A stretch of 26,176 nucleotides of DNA from contig JAGVZC010000030.1 in NCBI GenBank assembly GCA_018302885.1, forward strand, positions 1 to 26,176, given 5' to 3'. Under the pieces are notes generated by a model that was not told the DNA's origin, searched no databases, and saw only the letters and a list, made by a program, of their open reading frames with translations. This document shows positions 1 to 7,383 of the stretch, piece after piece; positions within the stretch are counted from its first letter, which is position 1, and each line of letters starts with the position of its first letter. The stretch is from Candidatus Woesearchaeota archaeon (GTDB lineage Archaea > Nanobdellota > Nanobdellia > SCGC-AAA011-G17 > GW2011-AR20). The translations under genes were made by a program, and so were the position numbers.

Positions 1-261
1 TTTAAGCATATTTATAGCTGATTCTATTTCTTTTTTTGCTTTGTTTTCTTCTCCTAATTTTAAATTATTAGTTGCTGAATTAAGTTCTTTCTCTCTAATT
101 TCTAAAGCTAACATTACTTTATTGTCCCCGCCAGAAAAAAATAATTTAATATTGTCTGCAAACCTGTCAAAACCTGAATAAGTTTGAGACTCTTGTGCTA
201 AAACAAAAGGAGAAACTAATAATATTCCTATCAGAAATATAATTATCACCTCTTTTTTCAT
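1..261 (-). CDS. Secreted protein, N-terminal part (DUF5667-like?), cut by window edge
   Basis: The minus strand is open from an ATG at 261 to the window edge (87 codons, no stop). Residues 1-24 form a clear signal peptide: a MKKE start, a hydrophobic stretch (IIIFLIGILLVSPFVLA) and a probable cleavage after ALA-like LA/Q near residue 23. The mature part contains FDRFADNIKLFFSGGDNK and then an amphipathic, Lys/Glu-rich helix. The pattern (aromatic segment, then LALEIREKEL and a second helix) recalls the DUF5667 family of exported helical proteins, but this is only a pattern match. The C-terminus lies outside the window. A TATA-like box at 282-290 is 25 bp from the ATG, which supports this start and a leaderless mRNA. 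The protein is expected outside the membrane or periplasm-like space; its role is unknown. Confidence 0.75.
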   Translation of the reverse strand, partial: MKKEVIIIFLIGILLVSPFVLAQESQTYSGFDRFADNIKLFFSGGDNKVMLALEIREKELNSATNNLKLGEENKAKKEIESAINMLK

Positions 262-281
262 AGTATTTATTATTGAAGTAT

Positions 282-290
282 GTATATAAA
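282..290 (-). promoter_or_regulatory. TATA-like box for the secreted-protein gene
   Basis: Minus-strand TTTATATAC is centred 25 bp upstream of the ATG at 261, so transcription should begin at or next to the start codon (leaderless). Confidence 0.5.
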
Positions 291-436
291 ACTTACTTAA
301 CAATGGGCTTAGTAGAAAAAGTTACTAACTCTTAGTTTTAGCCTGAGATTTAGAATTCAAAACCCTGCTAAATTAATAGTAATCTTAACATAATTTAGTC
401 TTCTTAAGAGATTTTCTACAGAGCCTTAACGATGTA

Positions 437-1414
437 CTATTTAATCCATATAGTCTCTACCTGATCTATTCTCCAGTTAGGTTTAATATCAATCTTGTCA
501 AAAGATTCTCTTTTCTTATGCTCTAATATCCCCTGCCATCCAATCATTGCTGCATTGTCACCTGAATATTTAATTGGAACAGCATAGAACTTTGCTTTTC
601 TTTCTCTGCACATTATATTCAGCATTTCACATAATCTCTGGTTTGCTGCCACACCGCCAATTAGCAAGACTTCATTCTTGTCGCAATGCGCCAAAGCTCT
701 TTCAGTAACTTCAACCAGCATAGCAAACATAGTTTCCTGCAATGAGTAGCATAAATCTTCCTTGCTTACTCCTTTCTTGTATAAATTTATTGCATGTGTT
801 ACTATTCCAGAAAATTCAACATCCATTCCCTTTACAACATAGGGAAGCTCAATGTATTTTTTTCCTGATTTTGCTAATTGCTCTATCTTGGGTCCACCTG
901 GAAATCCCAGCCCAATCTCTCTTGCAAATTTATCCAGCGCATTTCCTAAAGCTATTGATAAGCATTCTCCGAATATTCTGTATTTTCCCCCTTCATGCGC
1001 AATTATTTGTGTATTTGCTCCAGAAGTGAAGACAAAAACAGGATTTCTTGCTTTCGTCAGTAATTTTCCAATTTCAAGATGTGCACATATGTGGTTTACT
1101 CCTATCAATGGTTTTTTGTGTGCTTTTGCCAGAAGTTTTGCAAATCTCATGCCTTCAACTAAAGATAATGGAAGCCCTGGCCCCTGGCTGAAAGAGATGA
1201 ATGAAATGCCCTTCATCTTTTTTTTGGAGTCTTTCAATGCCTTTTCTATTATCAGGTCTCCAATATTCTTATGGTGTTCTGCAACTTTTCTTGGTTCCAA
1301 GCCTTCTTTCTTTGTTTGATACATGTCTCTTATATCAGATAATATCTTTCCTTTTGAATTTACTACAGAAGCTCCAAATGTATGTGCTGTGCTTTCAATT
1401 GCTAAGGTTAACAT
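437..1414 (-). CDS. tsaD: tRNA N6-adenosine threonylcarbamoyltransferase Kae1/TsaD
   Basis: Kae1/TsaD transfers the threonylcarbamoyl group from TC-AMP to A37 of ANN-decoding tRNAs, as part of the archaeal KEOPS complex in the cytoplasm. At 325 residues it has the normal length for an archaeal Kae1 without a fused Bud32 kinase. Visible motifs: N-terminal LAIESTAHTFGAS (ASKHA-fold phosphate 1), PRKVAEHH near 41-48, the metal-binding GVNHICAHLEIG (His108, His112), TSGANTQI near 130, GGVAANQRL (253-261) and YSGDNAAMIGW (Asp286, third metal ligand). It lies 30 bp downstream of gyrA, but a TATA-like box overlapping the gyrA stop suggests its own leaderless promoter. No gene for another KEOPS subunit is adjacent. 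The family assignment is secure. Confidence 0.96.
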   Translation of the reverse strand: MLTLAIESTAHTFGASVVNSKGKILSDIRDMYQTKKEGLEPRKVAEHHKNIGDLIIEKALKDSKKKMKGISFISFSQGPGLPLSLVEGMRFAKLLAKAHKKPLIGVNHICAHLEIGKLLTKARNPVFVFTSGANTQIIAHEGGKYRIFGECLSIALGNALDKFAREIGLGFPGGPKIEQLAKSGKKYIELPYVVKGMDVEFSGIVTHAINLYKKGVSKEDLCYSLQETMFAMLVEVTERALAHCDKNEVLLIGGVAANQRLCEMLNIMCRERKAKFYAVPIKYSGDNAAMIGWQGILEHKKRESFDKIDIKPNWRIDQVETIWIK

Positions 1415-1434
1415 AAATAAAAATTATAATTAAA

Positions 1435-1445
1435 GTTTATAAAAT
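1435..1445 (-). promoter_or_regulatory. TATA-like box for tsaD
   Basis: Minus-strand ATTTTATAAAC is centred about 26 bp before the tsaD ATG (1414) and overlaps the last base of the gyrA stop codon. tsaD may therefore be transcribed independently of the gyrase pair. Confidence 0.45.
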
Positions 1446-3844
1446 TACTCTCCATTCACTACTTTAGCAACACTTACAACTTTATCATTATCATTCAATC
1501 TTATCAATCTTACACCAGAAGTATTTCTTCCAATATTCTTGAACTGATTAACCTTAACCCTTATAGTTACTCCATTTTTAGTTATGAACATTAATTCATC
1601 GTCATCAAATACATTTTTTATGCCAACCACGCTTTCATTTCTTGAATCATCATAGATGAATTTAGTCTTGATGTTCAAAACTCCTTTTCCTCCTCTCTTA
1701 ATAAGTCTGTAATCATCAGCCAATGTTCTTTTTCCATAGCCATTCTCAGTTACAGTAAACAAACTTCCCTCTGATTTTACCATTCCAATCACATGATCAT
1801 TCTTTAATCTGATGCCAATAACTCCAGAGGCATTTCTTCCCACTGAATTAACATCGCTATCATTGAATCTCATAGCCAATCCATTCTTTGTACCAATTAT
1901 CAATTCCTCATTTCCCTTGACATAAAGAACATTCACGACTTCATCATTTTCCTTTAGATTGATTGCATTTATTCCGCCTTTTCTTGGATTTGAATAATAT
2001 TTTATGTCGGTCTTTTTCAGTATTCCTTTTTTAGTGCAGAATATCAGATAACCTTCATTAAAATCTTTCAAGTGCAACAGGGAGTTTATTTTCTCATCCT
2101 TTCCAAGGTCAATGAGATTGACGATTGCTTTTCCTTTTGAATACCTTGTACCCATAGGAATCTGGTAGGCCTTCAGCCAGTGAATTCTTCCTTCATTTGT
2201 GAACAGCAATATGTTTGATAAGTTAGAAGCAACAAACAAGTCTCTTACAAAGTCCTCATCTTTTGTTGTTGTAGCAATCAATCCTTTTCCTCCTCTTTTC
2301 TGCTGTTTATATTCATCCAGTTTTGTTGATTTTATGTAGCCGTCATCAGTGAATGTAATAACAACATTTTCTTCCTTGATTAAATCTTCATCTTCTATGA
2401 CTTCATCATTGACATCAAGAATTTCAGTTCTTCTTTCATCTCTGTACAACTTTTCAATCTCATTCAGTTCATCTTTTATTATTTTCTTCAGCTTGTCTTC
2501 AGAATTCAATATTTCTATCAATTCCTTTATCAATTCAATCAATTCTTTATGCTCGCTGTTTATCTTGTCCTGCTCCAGATTGGTCAATCTTGACAATTTC
2601 ATATCTAGAATAGCCTGAGCCTGCTTGTCAGACAGATTATAATCATGAATCAATAATTCTTTGGCAGTATTGACATCTTTTGATTTCTTGATAAGCTCAA
2701 CAACATTATCAATGTTCCTTAAAGCAATTAATATTCCTTCTAAAATATGCTTTCTTGCTTCAGTTTTATCCAGATCAAACTTTGTTCTTCTTAAAACAAC
2801 ATCTTTCCTGTGCTCAATGAAATAATAAACCAAATCTTTTAAATTCATTAATTTTGGCTCATTCCCATAAAGAGCAACTATGTTAATTCCATAAGTAACT
2901 TCCATCTGTGTGTTCTTGTAAAGATTATTAAGAATCACATCAGTATTTGCACCTTTCTTCAGCTCAATCACAATTCTTATTTCATCCCTGCTTGATTCAT
3001 CCCTTAAATCAGAGATTCCCTGCAGTCTTTTGTCTTTGATTAAATCAGCAATGTTTTCCAGCAATAAGCTTTTATTTATCATGTAAGGAATCTCATAAAC
3101 AATTATCTTGTCATTCTCAGTTTTTACTCTGCTTCTTACTTTTATTTTTCCTTTTCCTGTCTTGTATGCAGATCTTATTCCATTATATCCCAAGATAGTT
3201 GCACCCGTTGGAAAATCAGGACCTTTGATAAATTTCATCAGGTCTTCAACTTCATATTCATTGTCAATTGCATGAATCACTGCTTTTATGATTTCAGAAA
3301 TATTATGTGGTGGAATGTTAGTTGCCATGCCAACTGCAATGCCAGAAGATCCATTAATCAGTAAATTTGGAATTTTTGCAGGCAGTACAACAGGCTCTTT
3401 CAGTGAATTATCAAAATTAGGAATGAAATCTACGGTTTCTTTTTCAATGTCCTTTAACAAATCCTCGGATATTTTTCTTAATTTTGATTCAGTATATCTC
3501 ATTGCCGCTGCCGAATCGCCGTCTATACTTCCAAAATTTCCCTGTCCATCAACAAGCATATATCTCAATGAAAAATTCTGCGCTAACCTAACCAATGCAT
3601 CATAAACGCTTTGATCGCCATGAGGATGATATTTACCCAAAACTTCACCGACAACCCTTGCACATTTTTTATAGGATTTATTTGAAGCTAGCCCCAGTTC
3701 ATGCATTGAATAAAGAATTCTTCTGTGTACCGGTTTTAATCCATCTCTTACATCAGGCAATGCTCTCTGCATTATGACAGACATAGCATAATCTATGTAA
3801 CTCTCTTTCATTTCCTCCTGAATTAATCTTTCTTTAATCTGCAT
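1445..3844 (-). CDS. gyrA: DNA gyrase subunit A (type IIA topoisomerase)
   Basis: GyrA is the DNA cleavage-religation subunit of gyrase, which introduces negative supercoils with GyrB and ATP. The 799-residue protein has the full bacterial architecture. The breakage-reunion domain starts with YAMSVIMQRALPDVRDGLKP; the catalytic Tyr117 lies in AAAMRYTESKL; HPHGDQSVYD is at 73-82. A coiled-coil follows (about 360-470). The C-terminal beta-pinwheel begins with the GyrA box variant QKRGGKG (515-521), which marks a gyrase rather than topo IV ParC, and repeated GR.A.G-type blades follow to the end. The residue matching E. coli Ser83 is Gln78, while the Asp87 equivalent is retained (Asp82). It starts one base after the gyrB stop, so gyrBA is one transcription unit. 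Archaeal gyrases are generally regarded as acquired from bacteria. Confidence 0.97.
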   Translation of the reverse strand: MQIKERLIQEEMKESYIDYAMSVIMQRALPDVRDGLKPVHRRILYSMHELGLASNKSYKKCARVVGEVLGKYHPHGDQSVYDALVRLAQNFSLRYMLVDGQGNFGSIDGDSAAAMRYTESKLRKISEDLLKDIEKETVDFIPNFDNSLKEPVVLPAKIPNLLINGSSGIAVGMATNIPPHNISEIIKAVIHAIDNEYEVEDLMKFIKGPDFPTGATILGYNGIRSAYKTGKGKIKVRSRVKTENDKIIVYEIPYMINKSLLLENIADLIKDKRLQGISDLRDESSRDEIRIVIELKKGANTDVILNNLYKNTQMEVTYGINIVALYGNEPKLMNLKDLVYYFIEHRKDVVLRRTKFDLDKTEARKHILEGILIALRNIDNVVELIKKSKDVNTAKELLIHDYNLSDKQAQAILDMKLSRLTNLEQDKINSEHKELIELIKELIEILNSEDKLKKIIKDELNEIEKLYRDERRTEILDVNDEVIEDEDLIKEENVVITFTDDGYIKSTKLDEYKQQKRGGKGLIATTTKDEDFVRDLFVASNLSNILLFTNEGRIHWLKAYQIPMGTRYSKGKAIVNLIDLGKDEKINSLLHLKDFNEGYLIFCTKKGILKKTDIKYYSNPRKGGINAINLKENDEVVNVLYVKGNEELIIGTKNGLAMRFNDSDVNSVGRNASGVIGIRLKNDHVIGMVKSEGSLFTVTENGYGKRTLADDYRLIKRGGKGVLNIKTKFIYDDSRNESVVGIKNVFDDDELMFITKNGVTIRVKVNQFKNIGRNTSGVRLIRLNDNDKVVSVAKVVNGE

Positions 3845-3845
3845 T

Positions 3846-5717
3846 TTAAATATCTAAATTTGCCTCCTTAGCATGTTTTATAATAAACTCCCTTCTCGGT
3901 TCAACTTCTTCCCCCATTAAAATAGAAAACATTTCATCTGCCAATATTGCATCATCAACTGTTATCTTCTTCAGTATTCTATTTGAAGGATTCATGGTTG
4001 TCTCCCATAACTGTGAAGAATTCATTTCTCCCAAACCCTTGAATCTCTGTACTTCTAAATTTTCATTCTCTTCTCTTATTAATTTCAATTCCTCATCTGT
4101 ATAAATATAAACTTCCTTCTTTCCAACTTTTATTTTATACAGGGGTGGCTGTGCAATGTATAAATAGCCCTTGTCAATTAATTCCCTCATGTATCTGTAA
4201 AAGAAAGTCAACAACAAACAATTGATGTGTGCTCCATCAACGTCTGCATCTGCCATGATTATTATTTTATGATATCTTGTCTTGTCAGCATTGAATTCAT
4301 CTGCTATCCCTGCTCCAATCACAGTTATTATGGGGTGCAATTTTTCACTTTTTAGAACCTTATCAGCTCTTGATTTCTCAACATTGAGCATCTTTCCCCA
4401 CAAGGGCAAAATAGCCTGTATTTCCCTATTTCTTGCCTGTTTTGCAGTACCTCCTGCTGAATCACCCTCAACAATGAACAATTCACATTTAGAGGGATCT
4501 TTTTCTGAACAGTCTGCTAATTTTCCAGGTAATGAACAGCTTTCCAGAGAAGTTTTTCTTCTTGCCAAATCTCTTGCCTTTCTTGCAGCTTCTCTTGCTT
4601 TTGCAGCATTGATTATTTTATTGCAGATTAATTTAGCAATTGAAGGGGTTTCCTCAAAATAATTATTAAGATTTTCATAAACAATTGAGCTTACCAAACC
4701 CTTGACATTTGAATTTCCCAATTTAGTTTTTGTCTGTCCTTCAAACTGCGGTTCAGGAACTTTTACAGAAATGACACATGTCAACCCTTCTTTTACATCA
4801 TCACCAGTCAATTTAGTGTCAGAGATATTATTTTTTTTATTGTACTCATTGATTACTCTTGTCAGTGCGGTCCTAAAACCTTCTTCATGCGTTCCGCCTT
4901 CAACAGTATTAATATTATTTACAAAGCTGTACAATTTTGTATTATAAGAATCATTGTACTGTAATGCTATTTCAACAGAAAGTTTGTTTTCTTTATTTAT
5001 GTAGATGGGTTCGCTCAGAATATTTTTTCCTTTGTTTAAATCCTTTACAAATTCTTTTAACCCACCGTCAAATTTGAATTCTTCTTTTACTTCTGTTCTT
5101 TCATCCTCTAGAAAAATTTTCAAGCCAGCATTAAGGTATGCCAGTTCTCTAAGCCTTTTCTTAATATAATCATAATCAAATTCACTCACAGAGAATATTT
5201 CATTATCAGGCAGGAATGTTATTTCAGTTCCTGTCTTGTCTGTCTCGCCTATAATCTCAACTTCACAGACTTTTTTTCCCCTTTCAAATCTTTGATGAAA
5301 TATCTTTCCCTCCCTGTAAACCTTAGCATCAAGAAATTTTGATAATGCATTTGTGACAGAAACACCAACACCATGCAATCCTCCAGAAATTTTATATATT
5401 GACTTGTCAAATTTTCCGCCTGCATGAAGGACAGTCATTACCAATTCAAGCGCAGATTTTTTTTCATCTGGATGAATGTCAGTTGGTATCCCCCTGCCAT
5501 CATCAGTTACAGTAACTGAATTATCTTTGTGAATTGTAACAGAAATATTCTTGCAAAAACCAGCTAGTGCTTCATCTATGCTGTTATCCAAAACTTCCTG
5601 CAGTATATGATGAAAACCTCTAAATGCGGTATCCCCTATATACATGGCAGGGCGTCTCTGTACTGCCTGAAGATCCTTCAATACAGTTATATTTTTTGCA
5701 CCGTATTCTGCACTCAT
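3846..5717 (-). CDS. gyrB: DNA gyrase subunit B (ATPase subunit)
   Basis: GyrB is the ATP-hydrolysing subunit of gyrase. At 623 residues it is close to the usual length of GyrB without the large proteobacterial insertion. The GHKL ATPase signatures are present: QRRPAMYIGD (20-29), EVLDNSIDEA with the catalytic-type Glu, DDGRGIP (72-78), and GGLHGVGVSVTNALS (112-126). The transducer carries QTKTKLGN. The Toprim domain has IVEGDSAGG (about 415-423, with the Mg-binding Glu417) and MADADVDGAHI (about 488-498). C-terminal QRFKGLGEMN and MGEEVEPRREFI are family hallmarks. A LPLWGK segment replaces the common LPLRGK. gyrA follows after one base. The start ATG leaves the conserved N-terminus intact; a TTTTAAAA-like box about 30 bp upstream (5744-5752) could be its promoter. 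Confidence 0.97.
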   Translation of the reverse strand: MSAEYGAKNITVLKDLQAVQRRPAMYIGDTAFRGFHHILQEVLDNSIDEALAGFCKNISVTIHKDNSVTVTDDGRGIPTDIHPDEKKSALELVMTVLHAGGKFDKSIYKISGGLHGVGVSVTNALSKFLDAKVYREGKIFHQRFERGKKVCEVEIIGETDKTGTEITFLPDNEIFSVSEFDYDYIKKRLRELAYLNAGLKIFLEDERTEVKEEFKFDGGLKEFVKDLNKGKNILSEPIYINKENKLSVEIALQYNDSYNTKLYSFVNNINTVEGGTHEEGFRTALTRVINEYNKKNNISDTKLTGDDVKEGLTCVISVKVPEPQFEGQTKTKLGNSNVKGLVSSIVYENLNNYFEETPSIAKLICNKIINAAKAREAARKARDLARRKTSLESCSLPGKLADCSEKDPSKCELFIVEGDSAGGTAKQARNREIQAILPLWGKMLNVEKSRADKVLKSEKLHPIITVIGAGIADEFNADKTRYHKIIIMADADVDGAHINCLLLTFFYRYMRELIDKGYLYIAQPPLYKIKVGKKEVYIYTDEELKLIREENENLEVQRFKGLGEMNSSQLWETTMNPSNRILKKITVDDAILADEMFSILMGEEVEPRREFIIKHAKEANLDI

Positions 5718-6024
5718 TTTCCGATTAAATTGTATTATCTGTTTTTTAAAATTTTTTCCTCAAAAATCACCTTTTCTTATTATAAAAAAGTCATTTTTAT
5801 TTAAAAACCTTTCTACCTCAAAACACCAGAATTTAGGCACTACAAGCCTTGTATTATCAAAATAAAAATTTCTCTATGGAAAGATTTATAAAGAAAATAA
5901 GTAAATCTTCAGAACATTAAAAAGAAGGTTGTTTTGTGGTTATTTAATTACAATAAAAAAATAAAAACGATTGTTTTTATAAAAAAACGAAATGTTTATA
6001 AAACTAAAAAATAAAAACATTTGT
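5718..6024. other. Intergenic region between divergent gyrB and the NTase/HEPN pair
   Basis: This roughly 300-bp AT-rich gap has no supportable protein gene. It holds a TATA-like TTTTAAAA at 5744-5752 (minus, for gyrB) and a plus-strand TTTATAAAG at 5884-5892 inside an 8-bp inverted repeat (AAGATTTA 5881-5888, TAAATCTT 5902-5909). Next to the downstream gene lies a cluster of ATAAAAAC/GTTTTTAT elements, described separately. I see no tRNA or recognisable structured RNA here. Confidence 0.5.
5956..6024 (+). promoter_or_regulatory. Repeat-rich promoter/operator of HTH-NTase/HEPN pair
   Basis: A near-identical 19-bp element (six A, then TAAAAAC, two variable bases, TTGT) occurs at 5956-5974 and again at 6006-6024, exactly 50 bp apart. 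The first copy is part of an inverted repeat, ATAAAAAC (5961-5968) / GTTTTTAT (5973-5980). Between the copies lies TTTATAAAA (5995-6003), centred 26 bp before the ATG at 6025. The second copy ends directly at that ATG. The arrangement suggests autoregulation by the HTH domain of the downstream protein (inference). Confidence 0.5.
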
Positions 6025-6576
6025 ATGCATGAATTGATGTTATTAAAGGTTGTAAAATTCTTTCTGGAAAATCCATATGAAGAAGTGTATCTAAGGCAAC
6101 TAGCAAAAAAACTAAAATTAAGTCCATTTGCAATAAAAAAATATTCTGATTTGCTAATAAAAGAGAATTTAATCAAAGAGGAAAAAAAAGCTAATTTAAG
6201 GTATTTTAAAGCAAATACAAATAACTTATTTTTTAAACAACTTAAGATTTCTAATAATATAAGCATAATATTAAAATTAGGATTGATTGAATTTTTAAAA
6301 GAAAATGTATCAAATGTTTCATCCATTGTTTTATTTGGATCAATGGCAAAAGGAGAAGATGATAAAGACAGCGATGTTGATTTATTGATAATAGGAAAGG
6401 AAAAACATCTCAATTTGATAAAAATTGAAGAAAAAATTAAAAAAAGAATAACACCGCATATAATCAGCTGGAGTGAATGGAATAAAAAAGCAACAGAGGA
6501 TATTGCATTTTATCATGAAGTTGTAAATTATGGTATAAATCTGTATGGGGAACTGCCTTTAGTAAAATGGAAATAA
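6025..6576 (+). CDS. HTH-fused minimal nucleotidyltransferase (MNT antitoxin-like)
   Basis: The protein has an N-terminal winged-helix region (about residues 3-60, with YLRQLAKKLKLSPFAIKKY as the recognition-helix region). A minimal nucleotidyltransferase domain of the Pol-beta fold follows, with IVLFGSMAKGE (Gly105-Ser106) and DSDVDLLI (Asp117, Asp119). This fits MNT proteins paired with HEPN RNases, where MNT acts as antitoxin, in studied systems by AMPylating the HEPN toxin. The partner HEPN gene overlaps its end by 10 bp. An upstream in-frame ATG at 5992 would add 11 residues, but it sits directly before the TATA-like box, while the ATG at 6025 is 26 bp downstream of it. I therefore prefer 6025, giving 183 residues. 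The HTH fusion suggests that it also regulates its own promoter. Confidence 0.85.
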   Translation: MHELMLLKVVKFFLENPYEEVYLRQLAKKLKLSPFAIKKYSDLLIKENLIKEEKKANLRYFKANTNNLFFKQLKISNNISIILKLGLIEFLKENVSNVSSIVLFGSMAKGEDDKDSDVDLLIIGKEKHLNLIKIEEKIKKRITPHIISWSEWNKKATEDIAFYHEVVNYGINLYGELPLVKWK

Positions 6577-6992
6577 CAAACGTTGAAGATTGTTTTAAAT
6601 TCAGATTATTAAGAAAAATAAAACCTGACAAAGAAAAAACAGAAAAATCATTGGAGATATCCAAACACAGGTTAAATGAAGCTGAGAAAGTACTAAAATT
6701 AAAAATTTTTGAATATGCAATTCTTGAATCTTATATGGCAATGTTTCACGCTTCCAGAGCCTTATTATATAAAGACGGAATTCAGGAAAAAAGTCATTTT
6801 GCGGTTTTTATTTACTTGAAGGAGAAATATAAAAATAAGATACCCTTGCATATATTAAATCTTTTAAATATCCACAGGACTGAAAGGCATGAGGCTATGT
6901 ATGGTTTGGAATACAAACCGACAGAAGAAGATGCTTTGACTGCAATAGAGGATGCAAATGCTTTTGTCAGAGAAATAGAAAAGTGTATTTAA
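6567..6992 (+). CDS. HEPN domain protein (putative RNase toxin)
   Basis: This 141-residue, mostly alpha-helical protein matches HEPN domain proteins (PF05168 type). It has an early Lys/Glu-rich helix, a helix with FEYAILESYMAMFHASRALL (50-67), the conserved HF.VF.YL.EKY segment (77-88), and the C-terminal HRTERHEAMYGLEY motif (103-116) with Arg104, Arg107, His108 and Tyr112 as candidate active-site residues. HEPN proteins next to MNT genes are usually RNA-cleaving toxins. Here the reading frame overlaps the MNT gene by 10 bp, so translation is probably coupled. The motif spacing is not the textbook Rx4-6H, so catalytic activity is not assured. HEPN-MNT pairs can also serve roles other than toxin-antitoxin. 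Confidence 0.82.
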   Translation: MEITNVEDCFKFRLLRKIKPDKEKTEKSLEISKHRLNEAEKVLKLKIFEYAILESYMAMFHASRALLYKDGIQEKSHFAVFIYLKEKYKNKIPLHILNLLNIHRTERHEAMYGLEYKPTEEDALTAIEDANAFVREIEKCI

Positions 6993-7018
6993 TAATTATA
7001 TATTAAAATTAAATAAAA

Positions 7019-7027
7019 CTTATAAAT
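7019..7027 (+). promoter_or_regulatory. TATA-like box for 111-residue membrane protein
   Basis: CTTATAAAT is centred 25 bp upstream of the ATG at 7048, consistent with a leaderless transcript. Confidence 0.5.
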
Positions 7028-7047
7028 AGATACAACTTTGTTATAAG

Positions 7048-7383
7048 ATGGTAAAAAAAGAAGAGTATAAATATAAAATTAAACCATATTTATATAATAA
7101 AGAAAGTAATTTAAGGACAATTAAAGGAGTAGTATATAGTTTTCTCGAAGCTACTTTTCTTATATCTGGTTTTGGTTATGCTATAGATAGAGTATCAGAG
7201 GGGCGTACTATTAATGGAATAATTGGAGGAACAATACTTGCTGGAATTGGATTAATATTAGATTATAATAGAATAACAATAGAAAAGGGGGGTACAATGA
7301 CGGGAGAGATAGAACTAACATCATTTAAAGAAGAACAAAAAGGATTGGAAAGTAGAACAGAAAGCAGTGATACTAATAATTAA
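7048..7383 (+). CDS. Small two-TM membrane protein of unknown function
   Basis: I do not recognise this 111-residue protein. It has a basic, Tyr-rich N-terminus (MVKKEEYKYKIKPYLYN), two hydrophobic segments (about 29-47, VVYSFLEATFLISGFGYAI, and about 56-71, NGIIGGTILAGIGLIL) separated by a short RVSEGRTI loop, and a hydrophilic, acidic Ser/Glu-rich C-terminal tail. A hairpin topology with both ends on the same side of the membrane is expected. It has its own TATA-like box, so it is probably not part of the NTase/HEPN transcript 55 bp upstream. Its last 11 bp overlap convergently with the end of the opposite-strand 602-residue gene. Confidence 0.65.
   Translation: MVKKEEYKYKIKPYLYNKESNLRTIKGVVYSFLEATFLISGFGYAIDRVSEGRTINGIIGGTILAGIGLILDYNRITIEKGGTMTGEIELTSFKEEQKGLESRTESSDTNN

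Noticed and set aside
309..328. TTAGTA...TACTAA inverted repeat in the gap before the secreted-protein gene
   Set aside because: Six-base arms in very AT-rich DNA; no T-run or position that makes it a convincing terminator or operator.
852..1319. Long plus-strand open frame opposite tsaD
   Set aside because: It is the antisense shadow of a certain gene; its product has no motif and its composition is typical for a reverse frame.
5940..6413. 157-codon minus-strand open frame opposite the HTH-NTase gene
   Set aside because: Low-complexity Phe/Ser-rich product opposite an NTase gene with clear catalytic motifs; no promoter or ribosome site.
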